Below are positions 5,971-5,972 of a stretch of 5,972 nt of DNA, piece by piece (the stretch's first letter is position 1; each line of letters opens with the position of its first letter). The stretch comes from Phycisphaerae bacterium. Lineage in GTDB: Bacteria > Planctomycetota > Phycisphaerae > Tepidisphaerales > Tepidisphaeraceae. The notes beneath the pieces are model-generated. The model did not search any database and was not told the DNA's origin. It saw nothing but the letters and a program-made list of their open reading frames with translations. The stretch covers positions 1 to 5,972 of the forward strand of contig JAUJNJ010000148.1 in NCBI GenBank assembly GCA_030448225.1. The letters are read 5' to 3'. Position numbers and translations under genes: made by a program.

Positions 5971-5972
5971 GC

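Noticed and set aside
1..5972. A defence, toxin-antitoxin or biosynthetic system
   Set aside because: No nuclease, helicase, reverse transcriptase, toxin, antitoxin, transposase or biosynthetic enzyme domain is visible in any of the genes.

Overview
The window is high-GC DNA with long shadow frames opposite the real genes, an actinobacterial type of composition. The secreted beta-propeller proteins and the Lys/Arg-rich C-terminal module of the PKD protein resemble what I know from Thermoleophilia (Solirubrobacterales such as Solirubrobacter, Patulibacter, Conexibacter). That placement is inference from style, not from a marker gene.

Layout. At the left edge (1-70, minus) is the 5' end of a gene starting with a Usp-like N-terminus and a clear Shine-Dalgarno site. 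A gene-poor stretch (71-425) follows, holding a short relic of a glyoxalase/VOC gene 3' end. A large minus-strand gene (426-2831) encodes an exported protein with twelve NHL-type repeats and a C-terminal Ig-like domain. Between it and the next large gene lies a degenerate zone (2867-3388): a second VOC 3'-end relic on the minus strand, abutting a 5'-truncated, frameshifted GAF-domain gene on the plus strand. A plus-strand gene (3453-5537) encodes an exported protein with about eight short Trp-ended repeats, a PKD domain and a basic C-terminal module. A 15-bp perfect hairpin (5555-5587) separates it from a convergent, intact lactoylglutathione lyase (gloA-like) gene on the minus strand (5593-5970).

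How the parts relate. The two large genes are divergent and both encode secreted propeller-type proteins. Both appear to be driven by promoters of the same geometry: a TTGA-type -35, 17 bp, a GATAC-type -10, then 6 bp to the ATG. This predicts leaderless mRNAs and possible co-regulation. The degenerate zone between them is best explained by a deletion that joined the remnants of two divergent genes. The gloA-like gene is ordinary metabolism (methylglyoxal detoxification), but its conserved 3' end is echoed by the two relics, giving three same-strand copies of a 26-bp sequence about 2.6-2.8 kb apart. I see no RNA genes, CRISPR arrays, transposases or att sites. I did not find a convincing new multi-gene system; the most unusual points are the twin leaderless promoters, the relic junction and the CX5C pattern of the NHL protein.
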